A DNA stretch of 64,000 bases from Kribbella steppae (GTDB lineage Bacteria > Actinomycetota > Actinomycetes > Propionibacteriales > Kribbellaceae). The position numbers were made by a program, and so were the translations under genes. The DNA lies in the NCBI RefSeq assembly GCF_004342025.1, contig NZ_SLWN01000001.1:1-64000 (forward strand). The letters are read 5' to 3'. The notes beneath the pieces are model-generated. The model did not search any database, was not told where the DNA came from, and was given only the letters and a program-made list of their open reading frames with translations. Shown one piece after another: positions 34,694 through 43,842 of this stretch (its first letter is position 1; each line of letters starts with the position of its first letter).

Positions 34694-36247
34694 TTACTTC
34701 AGGAAGTCCGGGATGTCGAGGTCCTCTTCCGGTTCGGGCTTGCGGGCCGGGCGGCTTGGACCGGGCTGCGACGTCCCTGGAGACGGCGTACCCGACGCAC
34801 CGCTCGGGCCGTTCACCGGCCACGAGTGGCCCGAGGTCGGCGTGGCTGGGGTGTGCGGAGCGGGCTGCGGGGTCTGCGGCACGGTGCGCACCGGGTCGCC
34901 TGCCTGCGGGCGCGCCGAGTTCGTCGTACCGGCACCCGGACGACCCTCGGTCGAAGCCGGCACCGGGACCGTGTCGTCGGCGGGAGTCGGCGGAACCGGC
35001 GGCTGCCCGTTCGACGTGGTCTGCCCCGGCGTGCCCTGACCTGCGCCGGCCTGCCCCGCGGAGGCCTGGCCGGCCGGAGCCTGCCCGTTGGTCTGTCCGG
35101 TGGCCGGACCCGATGTCGCCTGACCGCTCGAGGTCGGCGCCGGGGTCTGACCAGTGGGCGGCTGCTGACCGGTGGTCGGCACTGCCGGAGGAGTCTGCGT
35201 GCCGGACTGCTGCGTCGGCGCCGAGTAGGAGCTCTCGGTGCTCGGCCGGGAGGTCGACTGCGGGCGGGCCGAGTTCATCGCCTGCTCGCGGCGCTTCGGC
35301 ATCCCACCGTCGAACCCGGCCGCGATCACCGTGACCCGCACCTCGTCGCCGAGGGCGTCGTCGATGACCGCACCGAAGATGATGTTCGCGTCCGAGTGCG
35401 CGGACTCCGACACCAGTTGGGCCGCCTCGTTGATCTCGAACAGGCCCAGGTCGGAACCACCCGCGATCGACAGCAGCACACCGTGCGCACCCTCGATACT
35501 TGCCTCCAGCAACGGAGACGAGATGGCCGCCTCGGCCGCCGCCACCGCGCGGTCCTCACCGCGGGACGAGCCGATGCCCATCAGCGCGGAGCCCGCGTTC
35601 GACATGACCGCCTTGACGTCGGCGAAGTCCACGTTGATCAGACCGGGTGTGGTGATCAGATCGGTGATACCGGAGACACCCTGCAGCAGCACCTGGTCGG
35701 CCTGCTTGAACGCGTCCAGCACGGACACGGCGCGGTCGGAGATGGTCAGCAGTCGGTCGTTCGGAATGACGATCAGCGTGTCCACCTCCTCGCGGAGGGT
35801 GGCGATGCCGTCTTCAGCCTGGGTCGCGCGCCGCTTTCCTTCGAAGGAGAACGGCCGCGTGACGACACCTATGGTCAGAGCGCCGAGCGAGCGGGCGATC
35901 CGGGCCACCACCGGCGCGCCGCCGGTGCCGGTGCCGCCGCCCTCGCCGGCGGTCACGAAGACCATGTCGGCGCCCTTCAGCGCCTCCTCGATCTCCTCTG
36001 CGTGGTCCTCCGCGGCCTTCTGCCCGATCGCCGGGTTCGCCCCGGCGCCGAGGCCCCGGGTCTCTTCGCGGCCGATGTCGAGTTTGACGTCCGCGTCGCT
36101 CATCAACAGCGCTTGCGCGTCGGTGTTGATGGCGATGAACTCAACGCCCTTCAGACCGTGCTCGATCATCCGGTTGACGGCGTTCACGCCGCCTCCGCCG
36201 ATGCCGACGACCTTGATGAGTGCTAGGTAGTTCTGCGGTGCCGCCAC
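34694..36247 (-). CDS. ftsZ: Cell division GTPase FtsZ with a very long C-terminal linker
   Basis: FtsZ polymerises into the division ring. The GTPase core is intact: [10 protein letters not shown] (~15-24), the tubulin signature [10 protein letters not shown] (101-110) and the T7 loop [11 protein letters not shown]. From about residue 320 the protein continues as a ~180-residue Gly/Gln/Pro/Thr-rich linker with many G-Q-x-P/A steps, ending in the conserved SepF-binding tail [11 protein letters not shown]. At 517 residues it is about 100 longer than typical actinobacterial FtsZ. The gap upstream holds a TTGACA and a 13-bp duplication. Confidence 0.97.
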   Translation of the reverse strand: MAAPQNYLALIKVVGIGGGGVNAVNRMIEHGLKGVEFIAINTDAQALLMSDADVKLDIGREETRGLGAGANPAIGQKAAEDHAEEIEEALKGADMVFVTAGEGGGTGTGGAPVVARIARSLGALTIGVVTRPFSFEGKRRATQAEDGIATLREEVDTLIVIPNDRLLTISDRAVSVLDAFKQADQVLLQGVSGITDLITTPGLINVDFADVKAVMSNAGSALMGIGSSRGEDRAVAAAEAAISSPLLEASIEGAHGVLLSIAGGSDLGLFEINEAAQLVSESAHSDANIIFGAVIDDALGDEVRVTVIAAGFDGGMPKRREQAMNSARPQSTSRPSTESSYSAPTQQSGTQTPPAVPTTGQQPPTGQTPAPTSSGQATSGPATGQTNGQAPAGQASAGQAGAGQGTPGQTTSNGQPPVPPTPADDTVPVPASTEGRPGAGTTNSARPQAGDPVRTVPQTPQPAPHTPATPTSGHSWPVNGPSGASGTPSPGTSQPGPSRPARKPEPEEDLDIPDFLK

Positions 36248-36297
36248 GTCCGCGCCTCTCGCCTCGTTCTGTTCCCGTTGTGGCCGGTTGGCCCCTG

Positions 36298-36323
36298 TTC
36301 CAGCGAAAAGTTCCAGCGAAAAG
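36298..36323. repeat. 13-bp tandem duplication in the ftsZ leader
   Basis: The unit ttccagcgaaaag occurs twice with no spacer, 51-76 bp upstream of the ftsZ start codon. A TTGACA lies further upstream on the minus strand (36358-36353) and could be a -35 element, although no good -10 follows at 17 bp. Confidence 0.6.
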
Positions 36324-36438
36324 ACTGAACCTCAAGTGGATGCTTAGACTTATGTCAACTTTAGATTACGCCGCACGGTACGGGACCGATTCGGGCAATG
36401 TCCACGCGCCTCGCCGCGCACTGCCGTGATGTGATCCG

Positions 36439-37179
36439 TCATCGCTTTTCCCCTTTGGTGACAGGAAGATCGGGCGCCGACACGTCGTACACGGTCGCCT
36501 TGCGCTTCATCAGTACGCTGAGTACCTCGGCCTTGCGCTCGCTGTCATCGGAACTGCCCCAAACGACCTTCACCCCAGACCCGAGGTTGAGGGTGATCGA
36601 GTCGGGCGACGCTGCCGAGATCGTGCTCACCTGTGCCCGCAGTGTGGACGGCAGCGCGGCCGATACCGTCACGATCGAACGGATCGTCACCTCGCGCCGG
36701 GTGCCGGTGACCTTCGCCTCCGGAAGTCCGGCCGGCCGGTTCGGCACCGTCTTGAACGCCGTACCGGTCGCGTCCACCAGCTCGAACCGCGTCCCGTCGG
36801 TGACGACCACCACCGGAACCCGTTCGGTGACGACGATCACGACCTTGTTCGGCCAGGCCCGGGTCACCTGCGCGTCGGCCACCGCCGGGATGGTCCGGAC
36901 CCGTTCGGCGATCGCACCCAGGTCGACCTTCGCCAGTGGTGTACCCATCGGCGCCTCGGCCACGTTCTCGATCGTTGCCACCGGCACCGTATCTGCGCCG
37001 CTCACCCGGACGCCGTCGACCGCGAGGGCGGAGGAGAAGTAGAACAACCAGACGATCAGACCACCCAGCAACAGCAGGGCTCCACCGATCGCCCACGGCA
37101 ACCAGCTTCGCCATCGCACCAGCCGCTGCCGGCGCGCAAACCGCTGTTGTGCCCGAGCCAGATCAGCGCTCTGGCTCAT
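36439..37179 (-). CDS. ftsQ: Division septum protein FtsQ
   Basis: FtsQ links cytoplasmic and periplasmic division proteins. The 246-residue protein has a short basic cytoplasmic tail, one membrane helix (WAIGGALLLLGGLIVWLFYF), a POTRA domain (VDGVRVSGADTVPVATIENV; MGTPLAKVDLGAI; VTRAWPNKVVIVVTERVPV) and a short C-terminal FtsQ domain. It lies between murC and ftsZ. A large inverted repeat fills the gap on its upstream side. Confidence 0.93.
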   Translation of the reverse strand: MSQSADLARAQQRFARRQRLVRWRSWLPWAIGGALLLLGGLIVWLFYFSSALAVDGVRVSGADTVPVATIENVAEAPMGTPLAKVDLGAIAERVRTIPAVADAQVTRAWPNKVVIVVTERVPVVVVTDGTRFELVDATGTAFKTVPNRPAGLPEAKVTGTRREVTIRSIVTVSAALPSTLRAQVSTISAASPDSITLNLGSGVKVVWGSSDDSERKAEVLSVLMKRKATVYDVSAPDLPVTKGEKR

Positions 37180-37194
37180 GCCAATGACCCCACT

Positions 37195-37359
37195 CGTGTC
37201 CCGTGCTGCTGTTTGCTTGAACGATGGCGACGTCCAGGTGCGTGCATCGCAAGGCGGAGAAGCGTCCTCGATGCGGGTTTCATCGTGGATGCTTCTCCAA
37301 CGCGGCGAGGTGCGTGCCTGGGCGTCGCCAGCGTCAAGGAAACAGCAGCACGGGGCACG
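37195..37359. repeat. Large imperfect inverted repeat between murC and ftsQ
   Basis: Two arms of about 69 bp (37195-37263 and 37291-37359) are complementary over most of their length, with the outer 20 bp (cgtg-cccgtgctgctgttt) and innermost 8 bp (ggagaagc) almost perfect. A 27-nt centre contains a further 5-bp stem (cgatg / catcg). The 183-bp gap is otherwise without genes. In the operon RNA it would form one long hairpin. Its shape fits a miniature inverted-repeat element or a processing/attenuation structure. Confidence 0.85.
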
Positions 37360-37362
37360 TAT

Positions 37363-38823
37363 TTACTCCACCACAGGAGCGAGGGCCTCGGCTGCAGACT
37401 CGCGGGCGGCTGCGCGTTCGGCCAGCAAACCGACCACTTCCGGGCCGATCAACGTCACGTCGCCGGCTCCCAGCGTCACCACAAGGTCGCCGGGCTCGGC
37501 CAGATCGGTGACCACCTGCGGTACGGCGGACCACGACGGCTCGAACCGGACCTGCTCCGGCTTCAGCGGCACGTGATTCGCGATCAACGCACCGGTGACA
37601 CCGGGCTCCGGGTCCTCGCGGGCCGCGAACACGTCCATCACGACGACCTCGTCGGCCAGGGCGAGCGCGTCGGAGAACTGGGTGGCGAAAATCCTGGTCC
37701 GGCTGAACAGATGCGGCTGGAAGCACGCGATCACGCGCCCCTCCCCCGCCACCTGTCGGGCCGCGGTCAGGTCGACGGCCAGCTCGGTGGGGTGGTGGGC
37801 GTACGAGTCGAACACCCGGACCCCGTCCTCGAGCCCCTTGAACTCGAACCGCCGGCCGGTCCCGGTGAACGACGCCAGCCCCTCGGCCAGATCGGCGGCG
37901 GAGAACCCGAGCCCCAGCCCGACCGTCAACGCGGCGGACGCGTTCAGCGCGTTGTGCTTACCCGCCTGCTGCAACTGAACCATCGGAAGCTTGCGGCCGC
38001 GGTACACCGGTACGAACGACTGCGTCGCCCCGGTCGCGGTGATCTCGGTGACCCGCATGTCCGCGTCACCCGATTCGCCGTACGTGCGTACGTCGATCCC
38101 GCGCGCGTGGGCGAACTCGGCCAGCTTCCGCGCACCGGCGTCGTCGTAGCAGATCACCATGAAGCCGCCCGGGATCACCCGGTCGCAGAACTGCTCGAAG
38201 GCGAGCCGGTAGCTGGCCTCGTCGCCGTAGTTGTCCAGGTGGTCCGGCTCGACCGATGTGACGATCGACACCTCGGGGCGGTAGGTCAGGAACGACTTGT
38301 CCGACTCGTCCGCCTCGGCGACGAACAGGTCGCCGGTGCCGTCGTGGGCGTTCGACCCGGACTCGTTCAGGTTGCCGCCGATCGCGTACGACGGATCGGC
38401 CGCGCAGTGCTGCAGCGCGACGGTGAGCATCGACGTGGTGGTCGTCTTGCCGTGCGTACCGGCGACCGCCAGCGTCCGGCGGCCGACCATCACCGAGGCG
38501 AGCGCGGCGGCGCGCGGCAGGATCGGGATCCCGGCGGCCCGGGCGGCGACCACCTCGGGGTTGGTCTCGCGGATCGCGGTGGAGACCACCACGGTGTCGG
38601 CGTAAGCGACGTGCTCGGCGGCGTGACCGACCCAGCAGGTGGCGCCGAGCGCACGCAGCGCCGACAGCACCCTGCCGTCCTTGGCGTCGGAACCGGACAC
38701 CTCGATGCCACGAGACGCCATGATCCGGGCGATACCCGACATCCCGGCGCCGCCGATACCGACGAAGTGCACTCTCCCCAACTTCTCCGCGGGCAGGGTC
38801 GTGTCAGGAGCGGTGACGATCAC
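37363..38823 (-). CDS. murC: UDP-N-acetylmuramate-L-alanine ligase
   Basis: MurC adds L-alanine to UDP-MurNAc, the first peptide-stem step. The 486-residue protein has the N-terminal Rossmann motif VHFVGIGGAGMSG, the ATP loop AGTHGKTTT, and the central-domain residues EADESDKSF. The C-terminal domain includes DSYAHHPTE. The GTG start overlaps the murG stop (GTGA), so the two are coupled. Confidence 0.97.
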   Translation of the reverse strand: MIVTAPDTTLPAEKLGRVHFVGIGGAGMSGIARIMASRGIEVSGSDAKDGRVLSALRALGATCWVGHAAEHVAYADTVVVSTAIRETNPEVVAARAAGIPILPRAAALASVMVGRRTLAVAGTHGKTTTTSMLTVALQHCAADPSYAIGGNLNESGSNAHDGTGDLFVAEADESDKSFLTYRPEVSIVTSVEPDHLDNYGDEASYRLAFEQFCDRVIPGGFMVICYDDAGARKLAEFAHARGIDVRTYGESGDADMRVTEITATGATQSFVPVYRGRKLPMVQLQQAGKHNALNASAALTVGLGLGFSAADLAEGLASFTGTGRRFEFKGLEDGVRVFDSYAHHPTELAVDLTAARQVAGEGRVIACFQPHLFSRTRIFATQFSDALALADEVVVMDVFAAREDPEPGVTGALIANHVPLKPEQVRFEPSWSAVPQVVTDLAEPGDLVVTLGAGDVTLIGPEVVGLLAERAAARESAAEALAPVVE

Positions 38824-39917
38824 GAAGCAGACCCCACCACATCCAGGATGATCCGCGCCAATCGCTCATCGGCATCGGTACGGATCAGGCCCTTCGCAGC
38901 TGTGGACATAGCTGTCAGACGCGCGCTGTCGAGCAGAAGTTGCGGAACAGTGGCACGAACCCACTCCGGTGTGACCGTCGCGTTGTCGACCAGCAGCCCG
39001 CCACCCGCATCGATCACAGGCTTGGCGTTCAAAGCTTGCTCACCGTTACCGTGCGGCAGCGGAACGTAGATGGCGGGCAGTCCGACACCCGACACCTCGG
39101 TGACCGTGTTCGCACCCGACCGGCACACAACCAGGTCGGCCGCCGCGTAGGCCAGATCCATCCGGTCGACGTACGACAGCACGACGTACGGCAGGGGCCC
39201 GGTGGACGGCACCTCGAGAGTGTTCTTCGGCCCGATCACATGCAGAACCTGGATGCCGGCCGCCTGCAGATCGGCCGCGGCACCCGCGACCGCCTCGTTC
39301 AGCCGCTGCGCGCCCTGCGAACCGCCGGTCACCAGCAGCGTCGGCGCGGCCGGGTCGAGTCCGAAGAACTGCCGCGCCTCGGCCCGCAGCGCGGCGCGGT
39401 CCAGCGTCGAGATGGCCCGCCGGATCGGCAGACCGACGTACGACGCGTGCGGCAGCTCCGTCCCGGGGAACGAGGTGGCCACGTTCTGCGTGCAGTAGCG
39501 CGCGGCGAACTTGTTCGCGATCCCCGGGACCGCGTTGCCCTCGTGGACCACGATCGGGGTCTTCCGCCGCCAGGCGGCGACGTACGCAGGGGTGGAGACA
39601 TACCCGCCGAAGCCGACCAGGACGTCGGCCTTCGCGTCCTCGAGCACCTTCTTGGCGGCGCTCACCGAGGCGAGCATCTTGCCCGGTACGGCGAGCAGCG
39701 CCGGCGTCAGCCTGCGCGGCAGCGGCACCGGCGGGATCAGCTCGAGCCGGTAGCCCGCTTCCGGGACCACCCGGGTCTCCAGGCCGCGCTCGGTGCCGAG
39801 GGCGATGATCTCGACGGTCGGATCGATCCGGCGCAGCGCGTCGGCGGTGGCGATCAGGGGTGAGGTGTGGCCGGCGGATCCTCCACCGGCCAGAACGATG
39901 CTGGGCACAGCTTTCAA
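38820..39917 (-). CDS. murG: Lipid II synthase MurG
   Basis: MurG transfers GlcNAc from UDP-GlcNAc to lipid I on the inner face of the membrane. The 365-residue GT-B enzyme shows the glycine-rich loops LAGGGSAGHTSP and GGSQGAQRLNE and the donor-site block CRSGANTVTEV followed by PLPHGNGEQ. The start may be TTG 39917 (GGGAG only 2 nt before it) or GTG 39908, which has better spacing. murC follows with a 4-bp overlap. Confidence 0.97.
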   Translation of the reverse strand: MKAVPSIVLAGGGSAGHTSPLIATADALRRIDPTVEIIALGTERGLETRVVPEAGYRLELIPPVPLPRRLTPALLAVPGKMLASVSAAKKVLEDAKADVLVGFGGYVSTPAYVAAWRRKTPIVVHEGNAVPGIANKFAARYCTQNVATSFPGTELPHASYVGLPIRRAISTLDRAALRAEARQFFGLDPAAPTLLVTGGSQGAQRLNEAVAGAAADLQAAGIQVLHVIGPKNTLEVPSTGPLPYVVLSYVDRMDLAYAAADLVVCRSGANTVTEVSGVGLPAIYVPLPHGNGEQALNAKPVIDAGGGLLVDNATVTPEWVRATVPQLLLDSARLTAMSTAAKGLIRTDADERLARIILDVVGSAS

Positions 39918-39935
39918 CGCTCCCGCGTGTTCTCG

Positions 39936-41186
39936 TTAGGGCGTACGCCGCGACGGCAGCCACCCGAAACGTGGCCGCCTGGTCTCCTTCAAAGCGGCCT
40001 GCGCGCCGGGCTCGGCCTTCGCGAAGGACAGCAGCATGCCGATCGCGATCAGCGTCGGCAGCAGTGCGGAACCACCGTACGACAAAAGCGGGAGCGGAAT
40101 CCCCACGATGGGTAGCAGTCCGATCACGGCACCCAGGTTGACCAGGGTCTGCGCCATGATCCAGATGGTGATCCCGGCCGCCGCGTAGCGGACGAACGGC
40201 TCGGTGTTCCGGGTCGCGATCCGCACCCCGGCGTAGGCCAGGGTGAGGAACAGGGCGAGAACGGTGAGGGACCCGACCAGGCCGAGTTCCTCGCCGATCA
40301 CGGAGAAGATGAAGTCGGTGTGCGCCTCCGGCAGGTTGCCCCACTTCTGCCGGCTGTTGCCGATCCCGACGCCCCACCAGCCGCCGGTCGACAGGGCGTA
40401 GAACGAGTGGTACGCCTGCCAGCCGATCCCGGACGGGTCGTTGAACGGGTCCCAGAACGACGAGATCCGGTCCATCCGGTGCTTCGCGGTGATGACGAAG
40501 TACGACGCGATCGTGCCGACCACCACGATGGTCGCGACGAACAGCCGGGTCGGCGCGCCGACGATCCAGATCAGCCCGATCATCACCGCCATCAGGACCA
40601 GCGCCGTACCGAGGTCGCGCTGGCCGACGACCAGTGCGATCACCAGACCGCAGACCGGCACCATCGGCACCAGCAGGTGTTTCCACTGGGTGAGCAGCTT
40701 CTCCTTGCGCGCGTACAGATCCGCGCACCACATCACCAGCGCCAGCTTGGCGAACTCACTCGGCTGGATCTGCAGCGGACCGCCGAGGTTCAGCCAGTTG
40801 GTGTTGCCGTTCACGCCGACACCCAGACCGGGGATGTAGGTCAGCACGAGCAGGAACACCGAGCCGAGCAGGGCGACGTACGCGAGCATGCGGAAGTGCC
40901 GCGGTGTCATCCGGGACGCCACGTAGGCCATCGGCAGGCCGACGCCGACCCAGATCAGCTGGCGGACGAAGATCGTGTAGCTGTTCCCGTTCGCGCGCAG
41001 CGACAGCACACTCGATGCCGACAGCACCATCAGCAGCCCGAGCACCAGCAGCAGGCCGGTTGCACCGAGCAGGATGTGGTACGACGTCAGCGGCCGGTCG
41101 AGCACCTCGCGAATGGCGGCCACCCACGGCCGCTCCGAAGTGTTCCGGTCCTGCTTCTGATCCGGCTGATCAGCGATCGACGTCAC
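39936..41186 (-). CDS. ftsW: SEDS peptidoglycan polymerase FtsW
   Basis: FtsW polymerises lipid II at the septum with FtsI. The 416-residue protein has ten predicted membrane segments and SEDS motifs: LRANGNSYTIFVRQ, the QPSEFAKLA block, GNSRQKWGNLPEAHTDFIFS with the conserved acidic residue, and PLLSYGGSAL near the end. It lies 15 bp after murD. A basic cytoplasmic tail ends the protein. Confidence 0.96.
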   Translation of the reverse strand: MTSIADQPDQKQDRNTSERPWVAAIREVLDRPLTSYHILLGATGLLLVLGLLMVLSASSVLSLRANGNSYTIFVRQLIWVGVGLPMAYVASRMTPRHFRMLAYVALLGSVFLLVLTYIPGLGVGVNGNTNWLNLGGPLQIQPSEFAKLALVMWCADLYARKEKLLTQWKHLLVPMVPVCGLVIALVVGQRDLGTALVLMAVMIGLIWIVGAPTRLFVATIVVVGTIASYFVITAKHRMDRISSFWDPFNDPSGIGWQAYHSFYALSTGGWWGVGIGNSRQKWGNLPEAHTDFIFSVIGEELGLVGSLTVLALFLTLAYAGVRIATRNTEPFVRYAAAGITIWIMAQTLVNLGAVIGLLPIVGIPLPLLSYGGSALLPTLIAIGMLLSFAKAEPGAQAALKETRRPRFGWLPSRRTP

Positions 41187-41201
41187 GCGATCACCTCCGG
41201 A

Positions 41202-42641
41202 TCAGTTGTCGCCCAGCCGACGCACGGCTTGGGCGAAGGCGTCCCCACGGGCTCCGTAGTTGGCGAACATGTCCCAGGAGGCGCAGCCGGGGGCGAGCAG
41301 CACGGTGTCTCCTGCCTGTGCAAGCTGCGCCGCCTCCCCCACCACGATCTCCATGGCTCCAGTGTCCGTTGCCTCGACAGTGATCGTCGGGACATCCGGT
41401 GCGTGTCGGGCAAGAGCTTCCGCGATGACGAGCTTGTCCTGGCCGAGCAGTACGACGGCCCGCAGCCGATCGCGCGCCGCGACCACCAGTTCGTCGAACA
41501 TCGCACCCTTGGCCTGCCCGCCGGCGATCCACACCACGTGCTCGTAGGCGAGCAACGACGCCTGCGCCGCATGCGGGTTCGTTGCCTTCGAGTCGTCGAC
41601 ATAGTTGACCCCGGCAACTTCCGCGACGTGGGCGATCCGGTGCTTGTCCGGCCGGAATCCACGCAGCCCGTCCCGCACCGCAGTCGCCGGTACGCCGAAC
41701 GCCCGGGCCAGCGCGGCAGCGGCCAACGCGTTTGCCACGTTGTGCGGCGCGGCCGGAGTGATGTCGTCCAGGGTCGCGAGCTCGAGCGCCGACGACGCAC
41801 GCTGCTCGACGAACGCGCGATCGACGATCAGTTCGTCGACCAGGCCGAGCATCGAGATGTCCGGCGTACCGAGGGTGAAGCCGATCGCCCGGCAGCCCTC
41901 GATCACATCGGCGTCCACCACCAGCTGCTCGGTGGCCGGGTCGGCGACGTTGTAGACGCAGGCGACCTGACAGTTCTCGTAGATCCGGCCCTTGGCCTGC
42001 GCGTACGCGTCCAGCGAGCCGTGCCAGTCGACGTGGTCCGGCGCGATGTTCAGTACGGCGGCCGAGTGCGCGGACATCGACTGGGTGAAGTGCAGTTGGT
42101 AACTCGACAGCTCGACCGCGATCACGTCGTACGGCTCGGGGTCCATCACGGCTTCCAGCAACGGCAGCCCGACGTTGCCGGCAGCAACGGCCCGGTGACC
42201 GGCCGCGGTGAGGATCGCGGTCAGCATCTGCACTGTCGTGGTCTTGCCGTTGGTGCCGGTGATGCACAACCACGGCGCCGCGTTGGCCGGATCGCGCAGA
42301 CGCCAGGCCAGCTCGATCTCACTCCAGATCGGTACTTCACGCTCGGCCGCCTGGGCCAGGAACGGTGCATGCGGAGGTACGCCGGGTGACGTCACGACGA
42401 TGTCGACGTCCTTGGGGAGTTCCGCCGTACTGCCCGGACCGAGGGTGATGGCGGCGCCGAGGGTCTCGAGGATCTGCGCCTTCTCCCGCAGCACCTCGTT
42501 GTCCCGGTCGTCCAGTACGACGACGTGCTCGGCGCCGGCCTGGAGCAACGAGTCCGCGCACGCGTAGCCCGCCGTACCGAACCCGAGCACGACAAAGCGC
42601 GTCGTCGCCCAACCGTCATCAATGCGTGTTCGCAGTGTCAC
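41202..42641 (-). CDS. murD: UDP-N-acetylmuramoyl-L-alanine-D-glutamate ligase
   Basis: MurD adds D-glutamate. The 479-residue protein has the N-terminal nucleotide fold (FVVLGFGTAGYA), the ATP loop ITGTNGKTTTVQ, YVDDSKATNPHAA and the C-terminal APGCASWDMF. The GTG at 42641 is chosen because conserved sequence begins there. GGGAGG lies 4 nt upstream. Both signals are inside the palindromic element that occupies the whole gap to mraY. Reading further upstream would translate the repeat, so that extension is rejected. Confidence 0.95.
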   Translation of the reverse strand: MTLRTRIDDGWATTRFVVLGFGTAGYACADSLLQAGAEHVVVLDDRDNEVLREKAQILETLGAAITLGPGSTAELPKDVDIVVTSPGVPPHAPFLAQAAEREVPIWSEIELAWRLRDPANAAPWLCITGTNGKTTTVQMLTAILTAAGHRAVAAGNVGLPLLEAVMDPEPYDVIAVELSSYQLHFTQSMSAHSAAVLNIAPDHVDWHGSLDAYAQAKGRIYENCQVACVYNVADPATEQLVVDADVIEGCRAIGFTLGTPDISMLGLVDELIVDRAFVEQRASSALELATLDDITPAAPHNVANALAAAALARAFGVPATAVRDGLRGFRPDKHRIAHVAEVAGVNYVDDSKATNPHAAQASLLAYEHVVWIAGGQAKGAMFDELVVAARDRLRAVVLLGQDKLVIAEALARHAPDVPTITVEATDTGAMEIVVGEAAQLAQAGDTVLLAPGCASWDMFANYGARGDAFAQAVRRLGDN

Positions 42642-42755
42642 GGGGCCTCCCGGCCTGGACTGAGGAGCGCAGGGAGCGAAGCGACTGGAGCGACGAGGGA
42701 AGGCCGGGAGCCAGGGCCCCGTGACCCGCCGTGCCGGAGGCGCGGCCATTCAACA
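42637..42755. repeat. Palindromic element, copy E (full, between mraY and murD)
   Basis: Outer arms gtcacggggc (42637-42646) and gccccgtgac (42716-42725), inner arms ctcccggcct (42647-42656) and aggccgggag (42701-42710), 44-bp core, 5-nt spacer, and tail hairpin (42728-42746, one T-G pair) ending attcaaca. The murD GTG start codon (complement of 42639-42641) is part of the left outer arm, and its Shine-Dalgarno is the junction of inner and outer arms. Confidence 0.9.
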
Positions 42756-42759
42756 CAGC

Positions 42760-43842
42760 TCATCCGGCTACCCATTCCGCATAGAAGATCCCGAGACCGA
42801 TCACCACGCACAGGCCCTGGATGATCCAGAACCGGATCACCACGTTGACCTGTTCCCAGCCGAGCATCTCGAAGTGGTGCTGCAGCGGCGCCATCCGAAA
42901 GATCCGTCTGCCGATCCCGGTGGTGCGCTTGGTGACCTTGAAGTAGCTGACCTGCAGGATCACCGAGGCGGTGATGATGACGAACAGACCGCCGAGCAGC
43001 AGCACCAGCAACTCGGTCCGGGTCATCACCGCCATACCGGCCAGCGCACCGCCCAGCGACAGCGAGCCGGTGTCACCCATGAAGATCTTGGCCGGCGACG
43101 CGTTCCACCACAGGAAGCCGAACAGCGCGCCGGTCAACGCAGCCGCCACCACAGCGAGGTCGAGCGGATCACGCACCTCGTAGCATTTCGCGCCGACGCC
43201 CTGCGCGGTCGCGCAGCTCTGGTTGAACTGCCAGATGCAGATCAGCGTGTACGCGCCGAACACCATCATCGAGGCCCCCGTGGCCAGACCGTCCAGGCCG
43301 TCGGCGAGATTGACGCCGTTCGACATCCCGGCGATCAGCAGCAGGATCCAGATCACCACGAGGATCACCGGCAGCTCCAGCCAGCCGATGTCGCGGATGA
43401 ACGAGATGAACGGCGACGCGGGCTTTTGTCCCCGCTCGTCGGGGAACTGCAGCGCGAGCACGGCGAACACCACCGCGACCATCGTCTGGCCGGCGAGTTT
43501 CGCCTTGCTGCGCAGGCCGAGGCTGCGTTGCCGGAAGATCTTGATGAAGTCGTCCAGGAAGCCGACCCCGCCCATCCCGGCGAACAGGAACAGCACCAGG
43601 AGCGCCGAGGCGCTCGGAGGGGACATCGTGAGCAGCTTCGCCGCGAAGTAGCCGATGATGGTCGCGATGATGAACACGGTGCCGCCCATCGTCGGCGTAC
43701 CGCGCTTGGTGTGATGCGAGGTCGGGCCGTCGTCACGGATCTCCTGGCCGTACCCGCGCTTGGCCAGCAGGGTGATCGCCCACCGGGTGCCGATCAGGGT
43801 CAGCACCATCGCGACGGCACCGGCGAACAGGATCGAGATCAC
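42760..43842 (-). CDS. mraY: Phospho-MurNAc-pentapeptide translocase
   Basis: MraY attaches phospho-MurNAc-pentapeptide to undecaprenyl phosphate, making lipid I. The 360-residue protein has ten membrane helices and the family's cytoplasmic motifs: [18 protein letters not shown] with catalytic aspartates, [15 protein letters not shown], and [12 protein letters not shown] with the third acidic residue. PLQHHFE is near the C-terminus. Its GTG start overlaps the murF stop by 4 bp. Confidence 0.97.
   Translation of the reverse strand: MISILFAGAVAMVLTLIGTRWAITLLAKRGYGQEIRDDGPTSHHTKRGTPTMGGTVFIIATIIGYFAAKLLTMSPPSASALLVLFLFAGMGGVGFLDDFIKIFRQRSLGLRSKAKLAGQTMVAVVFAVLALQFPDERGQKPASPFISFIRDIGWLELPVILVVIWILLLIAGMSNGVNLADGLDGLATGASMMVFGAYTLICIWQFNQSCATAQGVGAKCYEVRDPLDLAVVAAALTGALFGFLWWNASPAKIFMGDTGSLSLGGALAGMAVMTRTELLVLLLGGLFVIITASVILQVSYFKVTKRTTGIGRRIFRMAPLQHHFEMLGWEQVNVVIRFWIIQGLCVVIGLGIFYAEWVAG

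Noticed and set aside
37176..37358. A 60-codon frame between murC and ftsQ
   Set aside because: It lies wholly inside the large inverted repeat, has Arg/His/Ala-rich shadow composition and no plausible ribosome-binding site.
42642..42749. Extension of murD through the repeat (36 extra codons)
   Set aside because: The extra residues are encoded by the palindromic element and match the frames seen in its other copies, not MurD. The GTG at 42641 begins the conserved sequence and has a Shine-Dalgarno.
42637..42755. The palindromic element as an ordinary intrinsic terminator
   Set aside because: It has no T-tract, it occurs inside operons just before start codons and once inside a coding sequence, and copies are nearly identical in loop and tail, not only in the stem.
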